A DNA stretch of 15,827 nucleotides, from contig JACQMB010000038.1 in the NCBI GenBank assembly GCA_016203765.1, positions 1-15,827 of the forward strand, in the 5' to 3' direction. Every line of letters starts with the position of its first letter. Within the stretch, counting starts at the first letter, position 1. Below the pieces are notes generated by a model. The model saw only the letters and a program-made list of their open reading frames with translations, had not been told where the DNA came from and did no database searches. Shown here in pieces: positions 1-6,438 of this stretch. The stretch comes from Deltaproteobacteria bacterium. Lineage in GTDB: Bacteria > UBA10199 > SPLOWO2-01-44-7. The position numbers were made by a program, and so were the translations under genes.

Positions 1-658
1 GGGCCCAGGTGATATACATCTTGAAGGGAAAGACCCTGCCGATATAGGGGCGCTCTTTTTTTAAGGGATTGATAAAATGGACGGCGAAAAAACTCCCCCA
101 CGGCATCTTTAACACCGGCTCCCTCTCCCCCTTGGTCAAAAAAAGGTTATCGAGGTCGACCCGGTTGTCGGCCACGCAATTGTTGCCGTGTTCGATGTGG
201 AGGCCGTCGGCCTCATAACCATCGAGAAAAAATTTCAAGCCGGGATGAATTTTTTCCTGAAGAAATTGCTGTACCTTGGGCCAGGCCACTCCCATGTCGT
301 GATTGCCCATGATATAAACGATCGAACGGCCGGGTCTTTTGGCAAAATCGGCCAGGGCCTCAAAGCATTCGGGATGCCCGGCCAGAATTTTTTCGGTCCG
401 GCTCAGGGCCACCTGCTCGGTAAGCCGGTCGCAGTCGGGCTCGCCGGGGGTGGTGTGGAGATGGTTTAAAATGTCCCCGTTGAGGATCAGCGCCACCTCG
501 GCCCGCGCGAACTCCCCTTCCGAATAGTGCCGGAGGAGCTCGATGAATTGGCGGTCGTAGTGAAATTCCTCCAAAAGATTGCGGGAGCCGTCGGGAAGCC
601 TTGGACCAAAACCGAGGTGGAGATCGCTAAGGATGATTTTGTAGCGGGGTGGAGCCAT
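1..658 (-). CDS. Metallophosphoesterase (calcineurin-like), 3' end beyond window
   Basis: This is a predicted cytoplasmic metal-dependent phosphoesterase, open for 219 codons and cut by the left edge. The family's metal-binding motifs appear in order: D12-L-H14 in 'LSDLHLG', N60-G61-D62 in 'LNGDILN', G118-N119-H120-D121 in 'MGNHD', and H157-G158 in 'EHGNN'. These would hold the two-metal centre. The layout resembles UDP-2,3-diacylglucosamine hydrolase (LpxH) and other small MPEs, but the fourth motif is HGN, not LpxH's HGD, so I give no symbol. The ATG at 658 lies inside the end of the upstream phosphatidyltransferase gene (32-nt overlap, no clear Shine-Dalgarno), so translation is probably coupled. 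The pairing hints at a phospholipid or nucleotide-lipid phosphate substrate (inference). Confidence 0.85.
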   Translation of the reverse strand, partial: MAPPRYKIILSDLHLGFGPRLPDGSRNLLEEFHYDRQFIELLRHYSEGEFARAEVALILNGDILNHLHTTPGEPDCDRLTEQVALSRTEKILAGHPECFEALADFAKRPGRSIVYIMGNHDMGVAWPKVQQFLQEKIHPGLKFFLDGYEADGLHIEHGNNCVADNRVDLDNLFLTKGEREPVLKMPWGSFFAVHFINPLKKERPYIGRVFPFKMYITWA

Positions 659-1202
659 GACGCAGAATCCGCGTGCCAATATAGGCGTATTGGCATCCGC
701 TGACAACGACTAAAACGGTCGAGAGGGCCAGAAAAATGGCAAACCAAAAGGAAAAAGGCCGGCCCAGGAACAAGGCGACCGGCTGTAAAAATTTCAAAAA
801 GGCAAAGACGACCAAAACAATGTTGACAAGGGTCCCCATCTTGCTGGTCCAAAGCGGCTTGAGTTCAAAAGAGACTTTTTTAAAACGAAACCAGGCGAGG
901 CCGGAGAGAATGGAAAGATCGCGCGCCACCACCAGGCCAAAAAACCACCAGGGAATAACTTGGGCCAACAGCAGGCAGGTGACCGTGGAAACCATCAACG
1001 CCTTGTCGGCGATCGGGTCCAAAAAGGCGCCGAGTTCAGTCTCCTGTTTGGTCAGCCGGGCAATGCTTCCGTCAACCAGGTCGGTCACCCCGGCCGCCAC
1101 AAAGAACCAGAAGGCGGTCATGAACTCCCCCGCCAAAAAGGCCCACAAAAAACAGGGGACTAAAATAAGACGCAGGATCGTCAAAACGTCGGCAAGGGTC
1201 AT
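627..1202 (-). CDS. CDP-alcohol phosphatidyltransferase (PgsA-like)
   Basis: This 191-aa integral membrane enzyme transfers a phosphatidyl group from a CDP-linked lipid to an alcohol. The full CDP-alcohol phosphotransferase signature is present: D41-x2-D44-G45-x2-A48-R49-x8-G58-x3-D62-x3-D66, whose four Asp residues bind the metals and CDP. About six hydrophobic segments follow one another from 'VLTILRLILVP' to 'ALSTVLVVVSG'. Length and N-terminus (MTLADVLTILRLILVP) match phosphatidylglycerophosphate synthase PgsA best, but the acceptor alcohol cannot be read from sequence. The start is fixed by that conserved N-terminus. The gene heads a two-gene unit with the overlapping metallophosphoesterase. 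The ATG has no Shine-Dalgarno and lies only about 11 nt past a -10 box. Confidence 0.88.
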   Translation of the reverse strand: MTLADVLTILRLILVPCFLWAFLAGEFMTAFWFFVAAGVTDLVDGSIARLTKQETELGAFLDPIADKALMVSTVTCLLLAQVIPWWFFGLVVARDLSILSGLAWFRFKKVSFELKPLWTSKMGTLVNIVLVVFAFLKFLQPVALFLGRPFSFWFAIFLALSTVLVVVSGCQYAYIGTRILRHGSTPLQNHP

Positions 1203-1213
1203 CGGGAAGCAGT

Positions 1214-1241
1214 ATTAAAAGATTTGGGGAGGGATTGTCAA
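1214..1241 (-). promoter_or_regulatory. Sigma-70-type promoter of the pgsA-like gene, near-leaderless
   Basis: On the minus strand TTGACA (1236-1241) and TTTAAT (1214-1219) are separated by 16 nt. The -35 box is perfect and the -10 box matches 5 of 6. Only 11 nt separate the -10 box from the ATG at 1202, so transcription would start about 4-6 nt before the start codon. No Shine-Dalgarno is present. Confidence 0.65.
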
Positions 1242-1309
1242 CGAAAGGGGCCGTTCCGGCATTTTCTAGGACTCGTTTCAAAACCGTAATGAGCGGTTCA
1301 TTGGACTCC

Positions 1310-1426
1310 GTCCCGCCTCCGGCGGGACTTCGCGGCCCCGCCTAGCGGGGCCTTGACAGGGCGAGGCGGGGCGGCAAGGCCCGGCTTTGCCGGGTGCGCA
1401 GCATCCGCCATCTGTTTGGCGGATGC
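1310..1426. repeat. Cluster of four tight hairpins inside the MITE-like element
   Basis: Consecutive perfect palindromes are: 1310-1328 (8-bp stem, loop TCC), 1334-1352 (8-bp stem, loop CTA), 1380-1394 (6-bp stem, loop TTT) and 1401-1426 (10-bp stem, 6-nt loop). Three of the four have 3-nt loops. GC-rich stems in this series would fold in DNA or RNA and could stop transcription from either side, but no U-tract follows. Confidence 0.75.
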
Positions 1427-1492
1427 GGAGTAGGATAGCCCCTAAAACCGGACCGTACACGGGGTCAAGCATGAGCTTTGCCCATGCGCGAA

Positions 1493-1511
1493 GCAAACTC
1501 GTAGAGTTTGC
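1493..1511. repeat. Perfect 8-bp hairpin with GTA loop
   Basis: GCAAACTC, loop GTA, GAGTTTGC. It has the same geometry (8-bp stem, 3-nt loop) as the hairpins in the left half of the element, but is AT-richer. It lies inside the MITE-like element. Confidence 0.7.
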
Positions 1512-1604
1512 GGAGCATAAACAATACGTGAGGATTTTGGGGGGATAGTCAGCCCCAACGAAGCCATTGGGCCGCGTAATAGGCTTTGAAACGAGTTCTA
1601 ATGT

Positions 1605-2147
1605 TCAAAACTGCACCGCGGCGGCGACGCCATGGGGGCCGATGGAAAGATGGGCCGCCGCTTCCCAAAAAAGGCCCGGCCTTCTCTCCTGTTTCGCCCC
1701 GTGCCAATCGCTGTAGAGCGTATATCCGAAAAGCCCCGCTCCCGCGGCGGCAAGGCCGATACCGATTGCGAAAGGGGTCCCCTCGTCTTTCTTGTGAGCT
1801 TCCCAGACGAGGCCGCCGCCGAGCATGGCGGTTCCCAGGGTGGCGAGATACGCCCCACCGAGGTGAAGTTTTCGCCCCGCCGCGTCGCCGCCGCCGTCGC
1901 CGCGATGGCCCCGGAAGGCGGCGATACTCCAAAGTCCAAAACCGACGCCGGCCCCGGCCAGACCAACCCCCGTCAGGGGGCCGTCAGTCGCCAGCGTGTA
2001 GGCGGAACCGATCATCAGTCCCGTTCCGGCCGCGGCCCAGAACGTCCCCAGCGCATAATCCTTATCAATGACTGTCGGCTTGGGGCCTTCGAAATCAATA
2101 TCGGATGGTGCCTCGACCGCACCGATTGAGTCTCCACCTGCTTTCAT
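1605..2147 (-). CDS. Hypothetical four-helix membrane protein
   Basis: I do not recognise the family. The 180-aa product has an acidic, non-hydrophobic N-terminus of about 30 residues and no signal peptide. Four Gly/Ala-rich hydrophobic segments follow, near residues 31-52, 56-78, 94-115 and 126-148, then a short tail ending in Phe. The two helix pairs look alike, separated by a Gly/Asp-rich hydrophilic loop around residues 79-92, which suggests an internal duplication (inference). The ATG at 2147 is supported by a strong Shine-Dalgarno (GAGGAGGT) 6 nt upstream. The coding region is more GC-rich than its neighbours. The stop codon lies 4 bp from the MITE-like element, so insertion may have altered the last codons. 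It diverges from the PIN-domain gene, and I see no convincing promoter in the short gap. Confidence 0.7.
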   Translation of the reverse strand: MKAGGDSIGAVEAPSDIDFEGPKPTVIDKDYALGTFWAAAGTGLMIGSAYTLATDGPLTGVGLAGAGVGFGLWSIAAFRGHRGDGGGDAAGRKLHLGGAYLATLGTAMLGGGLVWEAHKKDEGTPFAIGIGLAAAGAGLFGYTLYSDWHGAKQERRPGLFWEAAAHLSIGPHGVAAAVQF

Positions 2148-2233
2148 AAAAGTACCTCCTCAATCCTCTTATCGGCTGCCGCCTAAGAAAGTTGCTTGGT
2201 TGAGAGTGAGCGGGGGGATGGAGAGGTCCACTC

Positions 2234-2641
2234 GTGAATGGCAAAAGTGGAAAGTGGAGACTTGACCCGTTCGCCATCCGGAACGACATTCATCACGAAA
2301 AAACCAAGGCCCTGCTCAAAAATTTGGCACCCCCCTTGCGCACCTGTGAGGCGGTCCTCTCCGAGGCTTGTTTTCTGATTCAAAAAGCCGATCCCAAAGG
2401 ACCGCAGGAAATTTTAAAACTCGGCCAAAAGGGATTTTACGAACTCGATTTTGAAATAAAAGAGCATCTCCATCCCATCCAAAACATTTTTAAAAAATAC
2501 GAAGACCAGAATATTTCCTTTGCCGATGCCTGCCTGATACGCATGGCCGAAATTCATCAGGAGCCCAGAATTTTGACCTTTGATTCGGACTTTAAAATCT
2601 ACCGCTGGGACCGGACGCAACGCTTTACCATTCTCTTTTAA
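2234..2641 (+). CDS. PIN-domain (VapC-like) protein with degenerate N-terminus
   Basis: Predicted PIN-fold ribonuclease, as in VapC toxins; 135 aa from a GTG start. Recognisable family blocks are 'RNDIHHEKTKALL', 'PPLRTCEAVLSEACFLI' (middle acidic residue), 'ISFADACLIRMAE' (third acidic residue) and 'ILTFDSDFKIYR' (fourth). The first strand, normally like 'vlvDTGPfvAll', is damaged: in this frame it reads 'RLDPFAI' with only 7 residues between the two early Asp residues, against about 12 in relatives known to me. The +1-shifted frame, which ends at the TGA at 2263-2265, reads 'KVET' just before it. Deleting one T at 2262-2263 would give 'VETDPFAIRNDIHH', closer to the family. It may be a frameshifted relic or a variant using D11. 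No antitoxin gene is visible beside it. Confidence 0.65.
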   Translation: MNGKSGKWRLDPFAIRNDIHHEKTKALLKNLAPPLRTCEAVLSEACFLIQKADPKGPQEILKLGQKGFYELDFEIKEHLHPIQNIFKKYEDQNISFADACLIRMAEIHQEPRILTFDSDFKIYRWDRTQRFTILF

Positions 2642-2651
2642 AGCTCCCTCA

Positions 2652-2680
2652 TTGACACCCCCTCCCCCGCACGCTAGAGG
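2652..2680 (+). promoter_or_regulatory. Possible folD-gcv operon promoter
   Basis: TTGACA (2652-2657) is followed after 17 nt by TAGAGG (2675-2680), a poor -10 box. The -35 box lies 34 nt before the folD ATG, the same geometry as at dnaK and the pgsA-like gene. However, the AGAGGAA overlapping the -10 box could instead be a ribosome binding site, so this call is weak. No glycine riboswitch fits in the 50-nt gap. Confidence 0.35.
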
Positions 2681-2691
2681 AAGCCAACACC

Positions 2692-3546
2692 ATGGCCCAA
2701 ATTATCGACGGCAAGGCGCTGGCGGAAAAATTTCGCGCACAGATCAAGGCGGACATCGACCGGCTCAAAACCAAAGGGATTCAGCCGGGCCTGGCCTTCG
2801 TCATGGTGGGAAAACACCCCCCTTCGCAAATCTACGTGGCCAACAAGCAGAAGGCCTGTGCCGCGGTGGGGATTGACAACTTTTTAGATGCCCTGCCCGC
2901 CGACACGTCGGAACAGGAACTGCTCGCCCATATCGACAAACTCAACCGAAATCCCAAAATCCATGGAATTTTGGTTCAGCTTCCCATTCCTCCTCACATC
3001 AACACCAAAAAAGTGATCTGTCAGATCGATCCGAAAAAAGATGTGGACGGACTGCACCCGGAAAATCTGGGGAAGTTTTTTTTAAATCTTCCCGGGACTC
3101 GCCCCCCGACGGCCCAGGGGATCCTCCACCTGATTGAAACTACCGGCATCAACATCAAAGGAAAAGACGCCTGCATGGTTGGCCGCTCGGCGATTGTCGG
3201 TCGTCCGACTGCGATGCTGCTCGCCAAAAATCACGCCACCGTCACCTTGTGCCATCGCTTTACCGAAAACCTGCCGGAAAAAACCAAAGTGGCCGACATT
3301 TTGGTGGTGGCCATCGGCCATCCCCGCTATATCCAGGGCGATTGGATCAAAAAGGGGGCGGTGGTGATTGATGTGGGGATTACCCGTCTCCCCGACGCCT
3401 CGATCTCCGGCGATGTCGATTTTGCCGCGGCCAAAAAAAGGGCCTCCGCCATCTCTCCGGTACCGGGCGGAGTCGGTCCGATGACCATCGCCATGTTGTT
3501 GAAAAATACCGTGGATGCTTGTGAAACCATTGAGAGAATATCATGA
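2692..3546 (+). CDS. folD: Bifunctional methylene-THF dehydrogenase / methenyl-THF cyclohydrolase FolD
   Basis: This cytosolic enzyme converts 5,10-methylene-THF to 5,10-methenyl-THF (NADP-linked) and on to 10-formyl-THF. The 284-aa length is normal. Visible motifs are Y48-x3-K52 in 'YVANK' (the catalytic Tyr/Lys pair), 'QLPIP' (96-100), 'KDVDG' (116-120), the Rossmann 'VGRSAIVGRPTAMLL' (163-177), 'AVVIDVGI' (223-230) and 'PVPGGVGPMT' (256-265). The usual PCTPxG loop reads P-P-T-A-Q-G here, so the Cys and second Pro are lost. The ATG follows GAGGAA at somewhat long spacing. The TGA overlaps the gcvT ATG (ATGA). Heading the glycine cleavage operon makes sense, because that system produces FolD's substrate. 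Confidence 0.95.
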   Translation: MAQIIDGKALAEKFRAQIKADIDRLKTKGIQPGLAFVMVGKHPPSQIYVANKQKACAAVGIDNFLDALPADTSEQELLAHIDKLNRNPKIHGILVQLPIPPHINTKKVICQIDPKKDVDGLHPENLGKFFLNLPGTRPPTAQGILHLIETTGINIKGKDACMVGRSAIVGRPTAMLLAKNHATVTLCHRFTENLPEKTKVADILVVAIGHPRYIQGDWIKKGAVVIDVGITRLPDASISGDVDFAAAKKRASAISPVPGGVGPMTIAMLLKNTVDACETIERIS

Positions 3547-4646
3547 CGAAACGAACGCCTTTATACGAAGAACATGTAAAACTCGGCGCCAAGATGGTCC
3601 CATTCGCCGGCTACGAGATGCCTGTCCAATATACCGGCGTCATTGATGAACACAATGCCGTGCGCCAGTCCGCAGGCCTGTTCGATGTCAGCCACATGGG
3701 GGAGTTTGAGTTTTTGGGCCCGCACGCCCTCCCCTTTCTTGATTATTTAACCGCCAATGACGTGGTCAAACTGACCGACGGCCAGGCGCAATATTCCCTC
3801 CTGTTGAACGAACAGGGAGGGGTCGTTGATGACATTCTGGTCTATCGGATCAATGAAAATCACTTCCTCATGGTGGTGAATGCCGCCAACATCGAAAAGG
3901 ATTTCAAATGGGTCCATAAAAATCAGCCGACCCAGGCCAAGGTGGAAGTCAACAACATCAGCGATCACGTCTGCCTCCTGGCCCTGCAAGGTCCGCGCGC
4001 CCTCGAAATTCTAAAACCCCTCTTTGACGAACCGATGGAAAGCGTAAAACCGTTTCACTTTGTGGTGGGGGCCCTCGCGGGAGAGGAAAACTGCATTGTA
4101 GCCCGCACCGGCTACACCGGCGAAGACGGCGTGGAGATTTTTTGCAAATCGCCAAACGCCCCCGCCGTTTGGCAGGCCCTGCTGAGGGAGGGAAAAGAGA
4201 AAGGATTAAAGCCGGCCGGCCTCGGCGCACGGGATACTTTAAGACTGGAGGCCCGGCTCTCCCTCTACGGTCATGAAATAACGGATGAAACCAATCCCCT
4301 GGAGGCGGGGCTCGGCTGGGTGGTCAAAATGGCCAAGGGAAATTTCATCGGCAAACAGGCCCTGGAAAAAATCAAGGCGCGGGGATTGCAACGCCGGCTC
4401 GTCGGTTTTAAGATGGCGGAACCGGGAATTGCCCGCGAGGGGGCCGTCGTCCTCAACGGGGACAAACAACCCGTCGGCAAAGTCACCAGCGGCAGTTTTT
4501 CGCCCACGCTCAATCAGGCGATCGGCCTAGCCTACCTCCCCGCGGCGATGAGTGAAATCGGAACAAAATTTAGCATTGACATCCGCGCGAAAGGGAAGCT
4601 AGCAGAGGTGGTTGCAACGCCGTTTTATAAAAGAAAAACAAACTGA
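3543..4646 (+). CDS. gcvT: Glycine cleavage system T-protein (aminomethyltransferase)
   Basis: T-protein moves the aminomethyl carbon from the lipoyl arm of H-protein to tetrahydrofolate, releasing ammonia and forming 5,10-methylene-THF. The 367-aa length is typical. Family blocks include 'PLYEEHVKLGAKMVPFAGYEMPVQY' (split as residues 6-30), 'GLFDVSHMGE' (45-54), 'GGVVDDILVYR' (92-102, containing the conserved catalytic Asp region D96/D97), 'RTGYTGEDGVE' and 'GLGARDTLRLEA' followed by 'LYGHEI'. The start codon overlaps the folD stop by four bases, implying translational coupling, and the stop is one base from the gcvH start. Nothing in the folate-binding region looks unusual. Confidence 0.96.
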   Translation: MTKRTPLYEEHVKLGAKMVPFAGYEMPVQYTGVIDEHNAVRQSAGLFDVSHMGEFEFLGPHALPFLDYLTANDVVKLTDGQAQYSLLLNEQGGVVDDILVYRINENHFLMVVNAANIEKDFKWVHKNQPTQAKVEVNNISDHVCLLALQGPRALEILKPLFDEPMESVKPFHFVVGALAGEENCIVARTGYTGEDGVEIFCKSPNAPAVWQALLREGKEKGLKPAGLGARDTLRLEARLSLYGHEITDETNPLEAGLGWVVKMAKGNFIGKQALEKIKARGLQRRLVGFKMAEPGIAREGAVVLNGDKQPVGKVTSGSFSPTLNQAIGLAYLPAAMSEIGTKFSIDIRAKGKLAEVVATPFYKRKTN

Positions 4647-4647
4647 C

Positions 4648-5040
4648 ATGGAATTCCCCGACGATCTCAAATATACCAAAGAGCATGAGTGGGTGAAGGT
4701 GCTGGGGGACGGCCTGGTGGCCATCGGTATCACCGACTTTGCGCAGGATCAGTTGGGCGACATTGTCTATTTGGAACTCCCCGAAGAAGGCGAAACGGTG
4801 GAGCAGGGGGAACCCTTCGGCGTGGTCGAGTCGGTCAAGGCGGTCAGCGACATCTACGCCGCGGTCAGCGGGACGGTGGCCGAAATCAACGACCCCCTCA
4901 CCGAAACCCCGGAGAATCTCAACGAGGACTGTTACGAAGAGGGCTGGCTGATCAAGGTCAGGCTGAGCAACCCGAAAGAGCTGGACCGGCTTCTTACCCA
5001 CGCGCAGTACCAGGCTTTTATCAAAGAACAAGAAGCCTGA
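4648..5040 (+). CDS. gcvH: Glycine cleavage system H-protein (lipoyl carrier)
   Basis: This 130-aa lipoylated shuttle carries the aminomethyl intermediate from P- to T-protein and its reduced lipoate to Lpd. The lipoyl-lysine motif 'VESVKAVSDIYAAVSG' is intact with K64 as the attachment site. The N-terminus 'DLKYTKEHEWVK' matches the family. I chose the ATG at 4648, one base after the gcvT stop, over the TTG at 4612, because family members begin just before 'PxDLKYTxEHEW'. No strong Shine-Dalgarno is visible, so coupling to gcvT is likely. Its TGA shares one base with the gcvPA ATG (TGATG). Confidence 0.96.
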   Translation: MEFPDDLKYTKEHEWVKVLGDGLVAIGITDFAQDQLGDIVYLELPEEGETVEQGEPFGVVESVKAVSDIYAAVSGTVAEINDPLTETPENLNEDCYEEGWLIKVRLSNPKELDRLLTHAQYQAFIKEQEA

Positions 5041-6404
5041 TGCGCTACATCCCGCATACCCCCGAAGAAACGCAACAGATGTTGAAGTCCGTCGGTCTGC
5101 GGAGTGTTGCGGAGCTTTTCAGTTCCATCCCCGAATCGCTCCACATGGAGAAACCGTTAAACCTCCCGGAGCCGCTCGATGAAGCAAGCCTGTTTCGACA
5201 CCTCGAGGCCTTGGCAGGTAAAAACCGGATCGCGGCGCCCCACCGCTCTTTTTTGGGCGGCGGGGTCTATCGCCACTTTATTCCGTCGGCGGTTAAAAAT
5301 CTGATTCAACGCTCCGAATTCGTCACCCCCTACACCCCCTATCAACCGGAGATTGCGCAGGGGACCCTGCAGGTTATTTTCGAATTTCAAACCATGGCGG
5401 CCGAGATGTTCGGCATGGAAGTCGCCAACGCCTCGCTCTACGACGGTTCCACCGCCTTGGGGGAGGCGATCCTGATGGCCCTCCGACTGCAACCAAAACG
5501 AAAAATTGTTTTGATTCCCCGGTGCCTCCACCCCGAATACCGCCAGACGGTGCAGTCGCTCTTAAAAAATTTCGACGTCTCGCTGGTTGAAATTCCGCTC
5601 TCGCCCACCGGCGGCGTCGACCCCGGGGCCGTGGGAGATTATCTCAAGGAAGAGATTGCCGCCTGTGTCTTCCCCTACCCCAACTTTTTCGGGATTGTGG
5701 AGAACAACCGGGAACTCATCCAACGGATCAAAGACCAGGGCGGGCTGATTATTTTTTGCGTGACCGAACCGTTGAGCCTGGGGCTTTTTGAATCGCCCGG
5801 CGCCCTGGGGGCCGACATCGTCTGCGGCGAAGGCCAATCCTTGGGACTGGCCCCCTCGTTCGGCGGGCCGTTCGTCGGCTTGTTTGCCACCAAAGAAAAA
5901 TATGTCCGCCAAATGCCGGGGCGCCTCTGCGGGATGACGACCGATTCTAAAGGCCGCCGCGGGTTTGTCCTGACTCTCGCCACGCGCGAACAACATATCC
6001 GGCGGGAGAGGGCCACCTCCAACATCTGCACTAACCAGGCCTTGTGCGCCACGCAAATGACCGTCTATCTTTCTCTGCTCGGCAAACAAGGTTTTCAAAA
6101 ACTGGCGCAACTGAACTGGCAGCGCGCCGAATATGCCAAGGAAACATTGACACAAATAAAAGGTATCAATCTGGCCTATCCCAAGGTTGTAACTTTTAAC
6201 GAATTCGTTTTAAAACTCCCCACCGCCGCCGATCTGGTCTTAAAGGAACTGAAACAAAAAGAAATCGAAGGGGGAATTGCGCTGGGGCGCTGGTATCCGG
6301 AGCTGGGGAATGCCCTTTTGGTCAATGTAACGGAATTAAATGAAACGGAGGATATCGAGAATTTTGCCGCGGCTTTAAAAGAGACGGTCCACGGCTTGCC
6401 CTGA
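5040..6404 (+). CDS. gcvPA: Glycine dehydrogenase (decarboxylating) subunit 1
   Basis: This is the N-terminal half of P-protein in its split form. With GcvPB it decarboxylates glycine on PLP and loads the methylamine onto lipoyl-GcvH. The 454-aa length is normal for subunit 1. Typical blocks are 'MRYIPHTPEETQQML' at the start, 'FLGGGVYRHFIPSAV', 'TPYTPYQPEIAQGTLQ', 'NASLYDGSTALGEA', 'GEGQSLGLAPSFGGPFVG' and 'MPGRLCGMTTDSKGRRGF'. An in-frame upstream extension to 4689 is rejected because it overlaps gcvH. The last codons (V-H-G-L-P-stop) lie partly in a short dispersed repeat at 6395-6416, whose TGA ends the gene, so the natural C-terminus may have been rewritten. Confidence 0.95.
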   Translation: MRYIPHTPEETQQMLKSVGLRSVAELFSSIPESLHMEKPLNLPEPLDEASLFRHLEALAGKNRIAAPHRSFLGGGVYRHFIPSAVKNLIQRSEFVTPYTPYQPEIAQGTLQVIFEFQTMAAEMFGMEVANASLYDGSTALGEAILMALRLQPKRKIVLIPRCLHPEYRQTVQSLLKNFDVSLVEIPLSPTGGVDPGAVGDYLKEEIAACVFPYPNFFGIVENNRELIQRIKDQGGLIIFCVTEPLSLGLFESPGALGADIVCGEGQSLGLAPSFGGPFVGLFATKEKYVRQMPGRLCGMTTDSKGRRGFVLTLATREQHIRRERATSNICTNQALCATQMTVYLSLLGKQGFQKLAQLNWQRAEYAKETLTQIKGINLAYPKVVTFNEFVLKLPTAADLVLKELKQKEIEGGIALGRWYPELGNALLVNVTELNETEDIENFAAALKETVHGLP

Positions 6405-6425
6405 GCCCTGTCGAAGGGTCCACGG
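6386..6425. repeat. Dispersed CCTTCG..CTCAGG-type repeat flanked by 9-bp direct repeats
   Basis: GGTCCACGG occurs at 6386-6394 and again at 6417-6425. Between them lies a 22-bp segment (6395-6416) containing CCCTGAGCCCTGTCGAAGG, a type of short repeat I recall as common in bacterial intergenic DNA. The segment contributes the gcvPA stop codon. The flanking duplication could reflect insertion, or chance overlap with the adjacent heptamer array. Confidence 0.6.
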
Positions 6426-6437
6426 TCCACAGTCCAT
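6417..6437. repeat. Heptanucleotide tandem array in the gcvPA-gcvPB gap
   Basis: Three 7-bp units are present: GGTCCAC, GGTCCAC and AGTCCAT. Read on the minus strand the units are GGACYNN, the same family as the five-unit array after dnaK, which also contains GGACCGT. The array ends two bases before the gcvPB ATG, leaving no room for a Shine-Dalgarno. Confidence 0.65.
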
Positions 6438-6438
6438 T

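Larger units (their letters stand above)
1267..1600. mobile_element. MITE-like palindromic element, 334 bp, 19-bp terminal inverted repeats
   Basis: The left end (1267-1285) and the reverse complement of the right end (1582-1600) share the consensus TAGRACTCGTTTCAAARCC, with mismatches only at positions 4 and 17. Both ends start with TA, which fits TA target duplication as used by IS630/Tc1-mariner-type transposases (inference). There is no transposase inside, only short unconvincing ORFs, so it would be a non-autonomous element. The interior is a chain of perfect hairpins listed separately. The right end stops 4 bp from the stop codon of the 180-aa membrane protein gene. This element fills the 402-bp gene-free stretch between 1203 and 1604. 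Confidence 0.65.

Noticed and set aside
1278..1496. 72-codon minus-strand frame in the MITE-like element
   Set aside because: It is built from the hairpin arms, with low-complexity Arg/Pro/Gly composition, no ribosome site and no family.
1310..1511. CRISPR array
   Set aside because: The palindromes differ from each other in sequence and spacing; there is no constant repeat with unique spacers.
2642..2691. Glycine riboswitch before the folD-gcv operon
   Set aside because: The gap is only 50 nt, too short for the aptamer, and no matching structure is seen.
4612..4647. Longer gcvH start at TTG 4612
   Set aside because: It lies inside gcvT, and H-proteins begin just before the DLKYTKEHEW block.
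4689..5039. In-frame upstream extension of gcvPA
   Set aside because: It overlaps almost all of gcvH, is Arg/Gly-rich shadow sequence, and the family N-terminus MRYIPHTPEE starts at 5040.
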